From Isoetes taiwanensis (lineage: Eukaryota > Streptophyta > Lycopodiopsida > Isoetales > Isoetaceae), in contig JAJEKV010000021.1 of the NCBI GenBank assembly GCA_021234155.1, positions 12,211,760 through 12,275,759 of the forward strand: a stretch of 64,000 nt of DNA, written 5' to 3'. The position numbers and the translations under genes are program-made. How positions within the stretch are numbered: position 1 is the first letter of the stretch; each line of letters starts with the position of its first letter. The notes under the pieces were generated by a model, which made no database searches, was not told where the DNA came from, and was given only the letters and a program-made list of their open reading frames with translations. Below are positions 1-11,383 of the stretch, in pieces.

Positions 1-514
1 CAACCTGATAAGACGTTACACCCCAAAAAAACTGCATAAATTTGGATCACGACTTTGGACTTTATGTAAATTACTTGAAATTTTCCATCTATGATATGCT
101 ACTTGAGAGGGAAGGTCTTGCTTTTTATACCATCTCCTTGTTGCAAAGTTGCAATCTCATGGGCACCATGTAAACTTTGATTGATACTTTACTAGCAAGA
201 ACCTTTGGATTGGCTAGTTGTGGAATAGTAAAGAGTAGTTGCCACAAAATATTCCCATCGAAGGAGCTAAAGTTGGCTACACATTAAAATAAAGACGTGC
301 CAAGAGGTAGCTACAAGTTTGCAGTTTTAAGTATTCTGATATTGTTGTCTGTGCATGGCAGACTAAACATGAAATACTATGCTTCTAATCGCATGGTGTG
401 GATGAGATTCTTGTGACACGTTTGGTTGAATCACCAAAGCAACAAGAAGTTCCACTCAGGGATTGCAACAACCTACAAGAGGTATAAAGCTAGTTGTGAT
501 GTTCAAGACAAAAT

Positions 515-1133
515 GTGCTTTGTTTCAAGTTGTACTTTGGAAAGGGAGATGGTACAATAAAATTGGTACCATACTATATTCTGGGTGATGTTGGACTCGG
601 TGCTGACAAATGCTTAGTTTTCAAACATCGAAATCCAAAATTTTCAGATTACCAATTTTTGATGCAATTACAATGTGAACCAGTTGAAAACAATTCCTTC
701 ACTCCTTCGGTTGGGTGCACAATACTAATTACAAGGGCCGAAGTAAAGCAAAGAACCTACGTGGTACATGGCGCAAAACATGTGATTAGGAAGGCAAACG
801 ATCTTATTCATGAGACTACAAAGGCAACACGAACACGTTTTTATTGTGAAGAGTATAAGGGTTATGTATATGATGGAGGATGTGACAGATCCTTGCATTT
901 AGATTTACGACCTAAGTTGCTGGCTGATAAAACTAAAGTTACCAGCAATCAATGATCTAAAATACAGAATTGGAAGGAGGTAAGTTCCAGACATTAGAAG
1001 TATTGTTCTGAGTTATTTGTTTCCTATTTCAATTCAAGCATCTGTATTACACTCTCTAATTACGATCTTCCTTTTCAGAGCTATTGTTCGAGATAAAATT
1101 GGAAGCATGTATAAGGATGATATAAAACTTGAA
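515..1133 (+). pseudogene. Unrecognised gene fragment, two exon-like blocks with a frameshift
   Basis: An open frame of 146 codons runs from 515 to 955 and resembles real protein (balanced composition, mixed charge), but I do not recognise the family. Near 936 the coding sense appears to move to another frame, which reads LPAINDLKYRIGR up to a strong donor (GGAG/gtaagt, about 979). A good acceptor (ccttttcag) at 1078 then opens a block to about 1133 reading AIVRDKIGSMYKDDIKLEG, ending at a gt. Joined this way, the stop at 955 would be the result of a small indel. Upstream, 393-460 also reads as protein in yet another frame (VDEILVTRLVESP). The simplest view is a decayed, partial gene whose 5' and 3' ends are missing. 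It is not a recognised transposon protein, but an unknown element gene cannot be excluded. Confidence 0.35.
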
Positions 1134-1974
1134 GGTTTGTAGATCTGTAATTGGGAGGCAAGTGGGGGTGTCTATTGGCTGTACACTTAAGCTTAGAATC
1201 GAATTGCAGCCATGTAAGCATTCATTGACTATGCATCATGTCCAATGGGATTTCCTGTATGGAAATCGTAGTCATTTGTCAATCATTAGTGCTGCCTCAA
1301 ATTATGAGGTGTCAAAGGATGGAGAATGCTGGTACCACTAAGGCTAAGGTGGTAACCCCTTAGGATATCAAGGTGCCCATTAAATGATGCCATGATGGGC
1401 CATGTTTTTGTGGCAGATCCTTCATAGATGCTCTTGTGTTAATGCACTTGTCCACAGATTCGATCCTTGAGCGTCAGCACTCCGCCCACTATGCAAGCAA
1501 AGGGATGACACTATTGAGCATTGTTTCTTTTTGTGTGATCGCTGCAATCCGGTTTGGTCTTGGCTGCTTTCTCTTTTCTCATGTGACATTGACAAGTCAG
1601 CAAGTGCTATTGGCTATTTATCCGAATACCTAGAATAAGATGCAAAGCCAAGCCTTTCACTTAGCGTCAGGATGGTTGTTGTGGTCTATCTGGAAGCGTG
1701 GAAGATTCTGTATTTTCAAGGGCTTGGATATTTCTGCTACTGCTGTCCTCCAAGACACTCAAGATAGAATTGCTAAGACCTACCATTGCTCTTTGCTTGC
1801 TCCTGCCAAATGACAATTGATCTTTGAGATTTATTGAATGTGTTGTCTTATGCATAGGTTGGTGGTCCTACTCAGTGGATCATGATTATCCCTTGAGATT
1901 TAATCCCGCCTGTGCAGTTGTATCTGTCTTTTGGCTTGGATGTTCAACAAAGTTTGACATCCTTCAAAAATGGT
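956..1974. other. No supported gene apart from the exon-like block at 1079-1133
   Basis: Short open frames on both strands here have no recognisable domain, and no convincing exon with paired splice sites was seen beyond 1133. Confidence 0.4.
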
Positions 1975-1977
1975 CTC

Positions 1978-2096
1978 CACAATGTTTGAAGCTATTGGGC
2001 CTTGAATATATCAAAATTGCTTTATGTAGAGTTAAAAAAGAGTCTTCACAATGTTTGAAGCTATTGAGCCTTGAATTTATCAATTAAACTTTATCG
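1978..2096. repeat. 69-bp degenerate tandem repeat, about 1.7 copies
   Basis: The string cacaatgtttgaagctattg starts at 1978 and again at 2047, with the following bases (ccttgaat-tatcaa) also shared. The period of 69 is a multiple of three, but no gene reads through it. Confidence 0.75.
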
Positions 2097-3811
2097 AGAA
2101 TTACATGTTTACTAAAATTTAAATGAACAATGAACTAGTTATGGTGCCGGCGTTGCGGTAATAACTAATTTGAGAAGTGGTTGTTTGCTACTAAAATAGA
2201 TTTGGAACATGAAACTTTGCATTTGAGGATTGTAGGAGCAACAATTGAGCACAAAATTTGCATTCTCACCACATGTATTTCATATACAACAATTTGGGCA
2301 TCTCCGTTGCTACCATTGGCATTGCAAGGCCTAGGAAGAATCTTCTATGTTGAGGGATAGGCGAAACATTGATGTCCACCAATATCAATCATAAGAAGTT
2401 GTGTATGTCACATGTGCTGATGTACAATGTCGTATACTTTTTATATGTAGAGCGTAGAGACCAATTTCTTTGACCACTGAGTATGTATCAAGGTGTGAAG
2501 TAAACTGGAGCATTGAAATTTCACCATATGCTTTGAGTTCAGCAGATATTCAATGATGCTATAAAAAATACTTGAAGGCTAGAAGTACATGGGAATATAG
2601 ATTTTCCATCACCAAACTCATGCACCTAATAAGCTTATTAAAACATAGTTCAATAAGGATACTCAATTCAATGTGAAATCATGAACACAAAGCTAAATGG
2701 CATGAGGTAAGACCACCTCAACGGTATATTAAAATTTTGTAGGCACCACATATTAAAACTACGTGTTCATTAGCTGCCATTTGCCTTAACAAATTTCAAA
2801 ATTGCATTGTAGGTTTGAGGAAATAAGAGTACATGATAGGTATTGTATTTGAAGTTGTTGTAATGAATGCTTTAGCGAAGTCAAATAGTCTACATTGACA
2901 TTTATAAACGACTTTATTAAAAATATATCCGAACTTGGCAAGTTATAGACACAATGGTTTAGATACAATGGTTTTGCTACGAAACTCATGTAAAATTTTT
3001 GAAGATTCAATCTAGAAGTTCATCACCCTTTTATGCCACAAAATTGACCAGAAATGTGCATGAAATTTTGAAAGATATTATTTTTGAAAGTGCAAAGGAC
3101 ACAAATTCAAGAACATGGTACCATAAAAAAAGGCGACAAAAGACATGGAAAAGTTTGTTATAGAGTTAGCCTACTTCACTTCTCACTTCTGCAAGTTCAA
3201 ATGCAAGGACATACTATTGGCACAAATTGTAGTCTAAAACTTGGAGGTTCCTCGTATTAAAAGATAAAAGGACATTGCTTAATAGTTTCCTGGGCTCCTT
3301 GACATCACATCACGCTTGAGACAATGCAATAATGAGTTCATCCTTTTAAAAAATATCTTGCACAAAAACTCGTGCTTTTAAGTCTTGGACCTTGCACTTC
3401 TATGCAAGAAATAGTGGAGGAATTAAACGAATGCCCTTTCTTCTAAAAGGGTAGCTCTGTATTTTTTGTCTTTGAATTCAATTCAATCCAATAGCACTTC
3501 AAGAATGTCTTGCCACTGCAAGCATACACTATCATTAACATAGCACTTGTAACATATGGGTTTGTCCATGGCATGCTCATATTAACGAAGTTTGAGAGGT
3601 ACCGTTTGAAAGGTACCGTAAAAGTCTCGATCGTGTCAAAGTTGAGACGTACATTCCTTCCGCCATCAACCTTCATGCATCTTGATGGCTTTGCAATGGC
3701 TCCGCAATGGCTCCATGCACCTCATCACATATAAATAAATGAGAATCACATATAAAAAGTGCATGAGCAGGTCAGACACGCTATCCCATTTCCATAATCA
3801 TAGCAAAACTA
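2097..3811. other. AT-rich DNA with no recognised gene
   Basis: Only short unsupported open frames on both strands. Nothing matched a domain, RNA gene or mobile element I know. Confidence 0.45.
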
Positions 3812-3891
3812 AATACTTTGTCTTAAGGAAAACCGGTGGCCAGTGCATCAAGCAGGAATTTTGCCCTTGATCAGGTTGAGCCAATAATGCC

Positions 3892-4229
3892 TTAGGGTAT
3901 GGTCACATGAAGATGTCTTCATGTCAACGTGAAACAGCGACAATAAAAGCAGGCTCTCACATGAAGATCCAAGCGCCGCGATCCGTTCTTGCCGTTCTTG
4001 TTACGCCCCACGATTTACGGATTCTTTGCCAAGTACCACGAGATCGCCCGTCTTGATATCCAAAGAGATTCATGTTGACATGAATCCGTCCAACCCGAGG
4101 AGAGAGCGATTGGGATGCATTGATGTCAACATGAAGAGATTCATGTCAAAAAGCTCCATGTGACCCCTCTGTTTTCTGTTTTTGACGTCTACCGGAAGAT
4201 GTTGATATCTTCATGTGACCTCGCCCTTA
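3892..4229. mobile_element. Harbinger/Tourist-like MITE with TTA target duplication
   Basis: A 332-bp non-coding element at 3895-4226 has terminal inverted repeats: left GGGTATGGTCACATGAAGAT, right (read on the - strand) GGGCGAGGTCACATGAAGAT. It is flanked by TTA at 3892-3894 and 4227-4229. A 3-bp TTA/TAA duplication and termini starting GGG are the hallmarks of PIF/Harbinger-derived Tourist MITEs. Several internal hairpins repeat the ends, such as the CATGTTGACATG palindrome near 4071. It has no transposase frame, so it is non-autonomous. It abuts the 3' end of the kinase pseudogene on the - strand, whose last open frame stops exactly in its target duplication. Confidence 0.85.
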
Positions 4230-5404
4230 TGGCATCCCCAGTAGAGCTGAATGTTGACTTTTATTAGTGTCACTGAAAATACGCTCAGCGCCACTGACAA
4301 CGTTATCAGCATGAATACTTGATAACAGTCTGCGTCCGATGTTTGATCTCATTGAATAGCATCTTTGAAATCCCAAATCAAGTGCTTCCTTAGTTGTAGC
4401 ATCCATGTTAGGTCCTCCTAACAACACACTTTCCTTGGCAAACAACAGTTTATCATAGATAATAGCAAAGCTAGGACGGTCAGGTGCTTTGTTTTCCAAG
4501 CAGCTGTTTATAAGCTCCTTAAGACTTGGAAGGCATATTATCTGACAATGGCTTCTTGTCTATCACCATTTTTACATCTCGTCCGATCTTGTTGTACTTC
4601 AAATGGCGCGTTTCCTCCAAAATTTCCTGAGAAAGAGGACCCCAAAACTATATACATCTATTTTGTCTGAGTACTCCCCTCTATGTACATTTCCTTCTAG
4701 CATTTCTGGTGCCACGTAGATGAGTGCGCCATTTTGCAATATGTCTTTGATGCGGCACATCAGTTAAACAATGAGCCTTTGGAACACCAAAATCGGCAAG
4801 TTTGATGTCGCGACCTTCCATTGCCTTCTTGGTTTACCAGAACATTAGATGGCTTTAAGTCCCAATAAATAACTTTAAGCTGGTGCAAGTCTCTCATTGC
4901 TTTTGCAATCTGCAGCATAATGTCAACTGATTCAAGCAATGGAAATTGCGGAGTTTGAAGCACTGTTTTCCGTGATTGCATTAGCTTTTGGAGGTCTGTT
5001 TGCATGAGCTCCATGATGAGACAATTCTTGCCTGCTTTATTAGAGTGGCCTAATAACTGCACAATGTGGTCGCAATCATTATCCATCAACTTCATGAACA
5101 TCTGTAATTCCTCTTTGAATGCCTTGTTGTTGGTATACTCTTTTACTGCTACTACTGCTAATCCAGACCATTGTGCTTTGTAGACTGTTCCATAACTTCC
5201 TTTAGCCAAGACTTCATTTTCCAAGAGGTCACTGCTGGAAATCTCCAAAATATCATTATAGCTTCTTTTTCTCAACACCGAAATCAAACCCAAAACTTTA
5301 GTATTCCTTCTGAAAGAGAACAATACAGCAGAACTTGCATATTGAGATTCTAACTTATGCAGAATTGTGGATTTATCTTTTATCCGAGACTCCTTGAGAG
5401 TCAT
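4227..5404 (-). pseudogene. Broken protein kinase gene, C-terminal exon(s)
   Basis: The - strand from 5404 encodes a eukaryotic protein kinase domain, most like the tyrosine-kinase-like (Raf/MLK) plant group. An acceptor (gattttacag) sits just before the ATGACTCTC at 5404, so at least one upstream exon is missing or unrecognised. Visible in order are the nucleotide loop (LAKGSYGTV, first Gly replaced by Ala), the VAIK-type lysine (VVAVKEY), and the catalytic loop, which reads YWDLKPSN instead of HRDLKPSN (codons at 4859-4867). A frameshift at about 4812-4826 throws DFG and the rest into another frame. Further shifts and stops follow through the activation segment and APE region. Subdomain XI (RPSF) is readable again in 4499-4227. 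The last frame ends in a TAA supplied by the MITE's target duplication. The lost His-Arg, several frameshifts and truncated end make a pseudogene most likely. Confidence 0.8.
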
Positions 5405-5530
5405 CTGTAAAATCATCAAAGAGAGAGAACTACAAATTAACAAACATCTATCAGTTATTTAAGAATTCTTACATGTTCTGATTTTACGCACAACCTAAGA
5501 AGCATGCGACCAAACAAAACACAGACTTGG

Positions 5531-5562
5531 ATACTTTGTCTTGAGAAAAACTGGTGGCCAGC
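5531..5562. repeat. Second copy of a 32-bp sequence also at 3812-3843
   Basis: The 32 bases beginning atactttgtctt and ending tggtggccag occur at 3812-3843 and 5531-5562 with a few substitutions. They bracket the kinase pseudogene and the MITE. This may be chance survival of an older duplication or the edges of a larger repeat. Confidence 0.45.
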
Positions 5563-6600
5563 CAATTGCAACTGGCTTGGCACACCTTAGCAAAGGAGAT
5601 AGGCATAAGTAATTTGCCAACTGCTATCTACTAAATGCCCAGAAACAAATACCAACAGAGATGATTTCAGCTACTTTTGTCAATCACGAAATTTGTCGGT
5701 GTGCTATAATGATTTCCACCATTTTTCTGACATGAACCAGCCATTGCACAAAGTTTAGTTGAGAATTTTAAACACAGGATCTTTCCAACGAAAAGTGATA
5801 GCTTTCATCTTAAAGGACATGTAGGAGCTTTTTCCAGTCTGATGGCTAGATTGTGGACTCAACTAATACACAAATTGACAATAGTAAACTTTGACATCTA
5901 AATTGTTCTAGATAATACAAACCCTATCCCATTCCAAACTAACTTGCATAATGAGAAAGATCCAAGGATAATCTACATTCTCTCGATAGCCTAATTGGGT
6001 ATTGAAAACATTAACCACATCATTTACCAAGTAGAGTATACAGAAATGAAAACGTACAGCTAGTACAGCTAGGGTTTAGAACTGTTTACCAGCAACTTTG
6101 AGCCCTCTTGTCTGATATGTAGTCAGCTCTTATTCGATTCCACTATCTATCATGAAGAATTCCTAAATCCAAGCAATTTGCAACCAAGACAAAGATCTTC
6201 AAATGTCTACTTCTAATTGAAAGCTTATGATGAACATGTGGAGCATGTGGCTACAACAATCTCTACAGCCAGGGATATGGCACAAGCACTGCAGCCCTGA
6301 GCACTGCATTGTTCAACAATGGCTTGTCATGTGGAGCATGTTTTGAAGTAAGATGTGACTCAGATCCACAATGGTGCCTTCCAGGCAGCCCATCTGTGAT
6401 TATCCCTTTGCCACTAATTTTGCCTTCCAAATGATGCACTTCCCAATAACAATGGAGGCTGTGCAACACTCCCTTAGAGCATTTTGACATGGCTCGGCTG
6501 CATTTCAAAAAGATTGCAGCCCCTCTGGTGGAGGCTTTGTACCCGATAATGTCTGGAAGGTCAGCTCTAGTTCCCCGTTGCTTATTTCGACACTTCTTGA
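5563..6600. other. No recognised gene
   Basis: This includes a 115-codon open frame on the - strand (6610-6263) with no domain I recognise and no supporting splice sites. Nothing else was seen. Confidence 0.4.
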
Positions 6601-6620
6601 AAAAATCCAACTCCTGTTTC

Positions 6621-6945
6621 TATAGATCTTCAAAACCCAACTCATCTTTATGTAGATCTTTGAAACCCAGCACGTTTTTCTAGGGATTCTGAAACCCAAT
6701 TCATAGTTTAAGTTAACCTATAGGTAAGTTAGCTTTTGCTTCCACATATTTTTATAAATCCTGAAAACCCATTTGATCTCTTCGTAGATCTTTGAAACCC
6801 AACACATTTTTCTATGGATTCTAAAACCCAATTCATAGTTAAACCTATAGGTAAGTTAGCTTTTGCTTCCACATATTTTTATAGATCCTGGAAACCATTT
6901 GATCTCTTCGTAACTACCTCATATTTGTATAGATCCTAGACCAAA
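6621..6945. repeat. Degenerate tandem array, unit about 130 bp, with a 30-bp sub-repeat
   Basis: The motif tagatctttgaaaccca starts units at 6653 and 6785 (periods 132 and 126). Each unit contains acctataggtaagttagc and ttgcttccacatattttta. A shorter related unit precedes them (6621-6652) and a broken third begins at 6911. Both long copies share every sub-motif, so the duplication is real. No coding function is evident. Confidence 0.8.
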
Positions 6946-7004
6946 CATAAAAATAGCTGTATGGAAGGTCTAAGATATTAATCTACATCAGAAATGATCA
7001 GATA

Positions 7005-7774
7005 CAGTGAGTTGCTTGGGCTTGTGCTCTACAACTTCAAGTATTATATCTTCCAGATGTAACCAGCAAGCCCAGGGCTATATGCCTGCAACGAAAAGTA
7101 CCATGATATAATGCAGAAGACTTAACATACTGCTTACGTCTGTGGTTAGTTAATAAAAAAAAAGATATAGCAGAAATTAAATAGAAGGAAATATACACAC
7201 ACTTGGCCATACAACTGTGCTTGCAAAATAATTGCCAGACAGGAATGTATATTCACCTTCGCAGTGAACACTGGTGCTAGAAAAAACCAAGTACACTGTA
7301 GAAAAAAGCAACAATAATAGTTAATTACGTCACAACAAAAGTCTTTGCTTATATATCACGATAAAAGCCTGCCTATTGTATCAACTATTGTTACAGACAA
7401 ATACATGGCTGAAATTCTAGAGATTAAGCAAGCATATCTTACTCATAGAATATAGATGTGCCTCGGAAGCAGGGGCCAACTCCTGTACCTCTGTAGAATC
7501 AGAAAAATAAGAGGATGACTTTTACCTACCCTGCTTCTATGCAATAGAGTCGCCCGAAAATGATCCGGCCATCAGAAAAGCTAAATGTTGGCTCCTCTGC
7601 GTAATCAAAATCATCAAACAAAAATACCTGCATGCCGAAAACCTTGAGCTTAGCAATCGTGGCATGCATCCAGCTGCCAGCAGATAAGGAGAGCCAGAAG
7701 ACCCAAATCATACCAAAAAAATTTCTTCGATTTTTGGAAAATCGGAAATTTATTCCGTCACCCAAAATCTCCAA
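7005..7774 (-). other. Unrecognised gene fragment, three exon-like blocks
   Basis: On the - strand, an open frame at 7774-7526 ends in a possible donor (GAAGCAG/GGTAGGTAAAAG) after the residues IIFGRLYCIEAG. A second block at about 7297-7210 follows an acceptor (ttttctacag) and reads CTWFFLAPVFTAKVNIH onward, hydrophobic and possibly membrane-spanning. A third follows ttgcag at about 7084 and reads AYSPGLAGYIWKI before a stop. The blocks stay open and are spaced like plant exons, but I cannot name the family. They lie just downstream of the ABC1-kinase fragment on the same strand, yet do not resemble later parts of that family. They could be a separate partial gene or chance. Confidence 0.3.
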
Positions 7775-7934
7775 AACCTTAAGAAATTAACTATAAAAAA
7801 ATTCCAAAAACATTTTTCTCCAAACCGGTAAAACCCAAATTAACAAGATTGATTTGCCATTGAATTTGCAAATAGACCATAGAAGCATTCCATAGTAAAA
7901 AAACCCGTTGAGTGCTACGATGTCTATACGTTAG

Positions 7935-8356
7935 TCATGCAGTCATTTGGCTGCCAGAGGCATTAGCCAAAGGCTCTAAATCAATGAGCTCATAAACATC
8001 TTCCAATGGCCGCCCTAACTCTAAATCAATGAGCTCATAAACATCTTCCAATGGCCGCCCTAACTCTTCACAGATAATATTTTCTATTGTAGTGAAGGGC
8101 ACTGGTGGACTATTGTCAAGGCAATTTTGGACTCTTTGACATACTCATCTGGATATAATATTCGTGTGGATGCAATGAACTTCAATAGCACATGCATTCA
8201 AGATCAAACTTAAGCTTCAAATCGATAGACATGTTACTATACTAAAACCAAAATTATGATTTGAGTAAAAGAAACAGGAATAAACCTGGCCAAGTTTGAT
8301 ATATATAGCACTAAGCTTTTCAGAACAAACAGCATAGCTATACAAGACCTGGCAAT
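7935..8356 (-). pseudogene. ABC1/ADCK (UbiB) atypical kinase, two broken exons
   Basis: The ABC1 family are atypical kinases of plastids and mitochondria linked to quinone and prenyl-lipid metabolism. On the - strand a first exon (about 8356-8286) ends in the family's KxGQ motif (YIKLGQ) followed by a donor (CAG/gtttat). A second exon (8179-7935) follows acceptor tattgaag. It reads FIAST, then PDEYVKE, the acidic-loop region, then EELGRPLEDVYELIDLEP and a degraded form of the conserved ASIAQV motif (ANASGSQM). A single-base deletion in the codons after PDEYVKE (about 8133) breaks the frame. A perfect 45-bp tandem duplication adds 15 residues in frame. No later catalytic exons were found nearby. 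Family assignment is strong; function is lost. Confidence 0.75.
7974..8063. repeat. Perfect 45-bp tandem duplication
   Basis: 7974-8018 and 8019-8063 are identical. On the - strand the unit is 15 codons of the ABC1-kinase exon, duplicating LGRPLEDVYELIDLE without shifting the frame. Confidence 0.95.
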
Positions 8357-9176
8357 CTGGAACCCGGTGACCTGTTCTGATACAAGTAAACATCAGGCAA
8401 ATAGAATCAAATAAGTAGGTTGAGGAGGAGGGGTCCAGTATTGAAGAGTGCCATGATAGAGAATACAAAGAGTTGAGAAATAAACACTTTTTTTACGAAT
8501 GATCTTGATCAGATAGTAAAAAGCCACTATTCACAGCCACATCGAATGAACTATTATTAGTTTTCGGGGAATAATTTGGTCGATTAAAGAGATAGCATAC
8601 TCATATTCACAACAACATAATATCATTTCTATAGAATGCCTCAAAAGTTTGAAGTTTTATCACGATGATCCTAGGTTTTAAAAATTTCAGTAGTACGCAT
8701 TTAGATCTCTGTAAAATATAAAGTGGAAGTCAACCTCGATAATTTTGCTGGACATCCAAACATCATCACTTTGCTAATCTTACCCTTCAATATTTTCAAT
8801 ATCCAATGAGTCCTGAAATGTTGATAAATTAGACGTAGCCGAAACGAAAAAGCAAAACTATAGACGTTGAAGCAAGATTGAAACTGAAACTGTACAAACA
8901 AACCACAAAAATTGGCGTATAATCAAAGCAATATAAGTACGTTATAACCGAAAAAATATCAGAACCCATGCTGAGTGTTCAAGTTCAAGGTTGAACTGGC
9001 ACTTATTCTAAATGGTTCGAAGTTCTCAAAATGACATACACAACACTAACCTATGAGATAAAAAAATGTGTAAATTATTCAGGCAGACAGGTGGGCCCGG
9101 TGGTATTATTGTGGTAAGCGACAGACTTAATATGTGCCTATCTGTTGTCAAAAAATTTTTTTGATGAATTATTTCG
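8357..9176. other. No recognised gene
   Basis: AT-rich; short open frames only. Earlier exons of the ABC1-kinase gene would be expected here on the - strand, but I cannot identify them. Confidence 0.4.
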
Positions 9177-9355
9177 AGCTGCCATTTAAACTAGAACCAT
9201 TATTAGACGACTTTTAGCTACGTCCATCACCTGAAAATCTTTATAGTGTAGCCTTCTTGATGAATCCAAGCTGCCTTCTAAACCGAAACCATTATTGGGA
9301 TGACTTTTAGAAGCATCCATCACTTGCAATTCTTCATAGCGCAGCCTATTGTGGT
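9177..9355. repeat. 92-bp degenerate tandem duplication
   Basis: agctgcc starts at 9177 and 9269. Shared sub-motifs include accattatt, gacttttag, tccatcac, cttcatag/ctttatag and gcagcct/gtagcct in the same order. Confidence 0.7.
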
Positions 9356-11267
9356 CGACTAACCGGATCCTAGCTTTATTAAATCTTGGTTTTCAAGCCC
9401 TAGTACAAAATACTCCCAGAATTTTCCATGTCGCCAACCAAAATCACGTTGGCGAAAAAGAAATTTTTTTTGCCGCAGATAGGAGCTGCGCAACCAACGA
9501 CGACCCTCCCCTGAAAGACATATAGTTCTTAGTTCAGAAGGAAAACAAGCTGAGGATACAATTTCTCACCTTAAAGTTTCTTTACTAACTTCGACTGCCC
9601 TGTAATGCAAAATGGGTCAAACATGATGATGATAATAGTTTTTGGACAATAAATGCATATGCACATGTTCTACATGAATGGAACCCAATTGGATTCCTGA
9701 CCCCTTTTTGTTTTTCACTGATTCTTTTGAATCTAATTTTTAGAAGTTCATTGTCAACTTTTTCAATTCAATTTCATAGCCGGTGATTTTAAGATTACAA
9801 GTTATGAATATGTAGCACAATAACATGGGGTTTCTTTTGTATTTTTGGACGTTTTTTCCTATGGTTTTTATATGATTTGGTGGCCGTATTTCAGGGGGTG
9901 TACTAATGCGTACATCTAGAGTGCGCATTGTATTTTCATCTTCTAATTTCATATTCTTAATGGATTAGACCCATGTTTGCATGATGCTTGTGCCATGCAT
10001 TTTCTTTTAATGGTCAAGATTGAGTCCTTGAGTCCTTAATTAAGGGCTCAGAATAAAAACCCTATTTCATCGTCTATTTCCCTAGTGTATTTTTTCCTAA
10101 ACAAAGTTCATAGTTAGTGTAGATATCGAGGTCATGGGTTTTAGGGTTTTTATTCTACTGCTCTCTACGGATTGCTTGGACCCAGGCCAGGACCGGCCGG
10201 CCGGGACTTGGATGCAAGCAGCAAAGATACTTGGATGCAAGCGGCAAGATTAGCTCGATCGTTTCAAAACTTGGCGGCCCGCGTCGTCTGTTTTAAGGAG
10301 CAAAAAGGTATTGTTTTTCATTTTGGAGCTAGGGGTCCGCGGTTTTGACTCTTTAAGATCTCGGTAGGGGTGATGCGCGAGGCCCGAAATCCGTGGGTAG
10401 AGTCTTAAACTTCTTATAAACCCATCAGCTAGGTCCATGCTTCTCTCCTCCATCATGGCCAGTTCATCACCTTTATACAGCGACTAAAAGGAACCATGGG
10501 ATTTAATCTTCTTTATGATGGGCCACATCTGACAAGTATTGGCAACCAATTCTACCGTCTTTGTTTAAGGATCACGGGGACAAAGCTTTTTGGGATTTAG
10601 GGCCAAGCTTTCTAATTGGCCATGACTCAAAGAGGAAGAAAGGCGGCCGGACTTTCTTTGCATGAATGGCATAACCTTCTGATCTTAAGCTTTACCTTTG
10701 AAGTATTGCTAATGGAAATTCGTGAAGATTGTCGTGAATCTTTGTTTTTGGAGGCGATGAGACCTTGATTGTGATTGTCACTTTCGATCGGGGGAATTTG
10801 TTGATTCGAGAGAGCCATTGGGTCTAGATACGAAAAGTGTGGTAGTTTTGATTAATCCTTTTTTATGTAAGATCATGGCAGACCCTTTTGTGGAGTCATA
10901 TAAGTTCTTCATCAAAGGAGATCACTAATATTACACCTTGATTCGAGAGATGTTCATGGTGTTCTGATGGATTGTATAATTTATAATCTGGCGAAAATCA
11001 TGCCTTAGCGACAAAAGCGGCGAAGCTCCATTAATGTATGCATGGTGGCTCATCTTTGGAAATTGAAGTGATTGATATGTTCTTTGGCAGTTAAAACAAA
11101 TTTTCCTAGTAATTTCAAAAAAAGAAAAATAAAAAATCTCTAGGTATTTTATGCATCGTTTGTTGTTGGAAAGATTATCACAAGGAGTTGGCCTCCTACA
11201 TTGAAGTTTCTATTGCTGCAGGCAAGTAGCTTTATCTACTAAGAAATTTGTTGTTGTGTGTTTGCAG
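9356..11267. other. No recognised gene; a small GC-rich palindromic spot
   Basis: Short frames only. 10187-10206 carries overlapping GGCC palindromes (accggccggccggg) followed by two copies of acttggatgcaagc (10205, 10229). No tRNA or snRNA box pair was found. Confidence 0.4.
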
Positions 11268-11383
11268 ACATATGCTACAAGGGCCATAGACAGAGGCTAA
11301 TGCAAAAGAAGTGACAGAAGAGCTGTTTGCTCAAGAAGCTATTGAAATTAAAGAAGACCTTCTATCAAGACACAGAAATCAAG
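11268..11383 (+). other. Exon-like block of unknown gene
   Basis: A 116-bp block is bounded by a good acceptor (tgtttgcag) and donor (CAAG/gtaatt). One frame has a stop near its start and then reads TEANAKEVTEELFAQEAIEI and on to the donor. It resembles coding sequence by composition. No family is recognised, and no partner exon was convincingly found. Confidence 0.25.

Noticed and set aside
6263-6699. Overlapping frames near 6263-6699
   Set aside because: No domain; part falls in the tandem array that starts near 6621.
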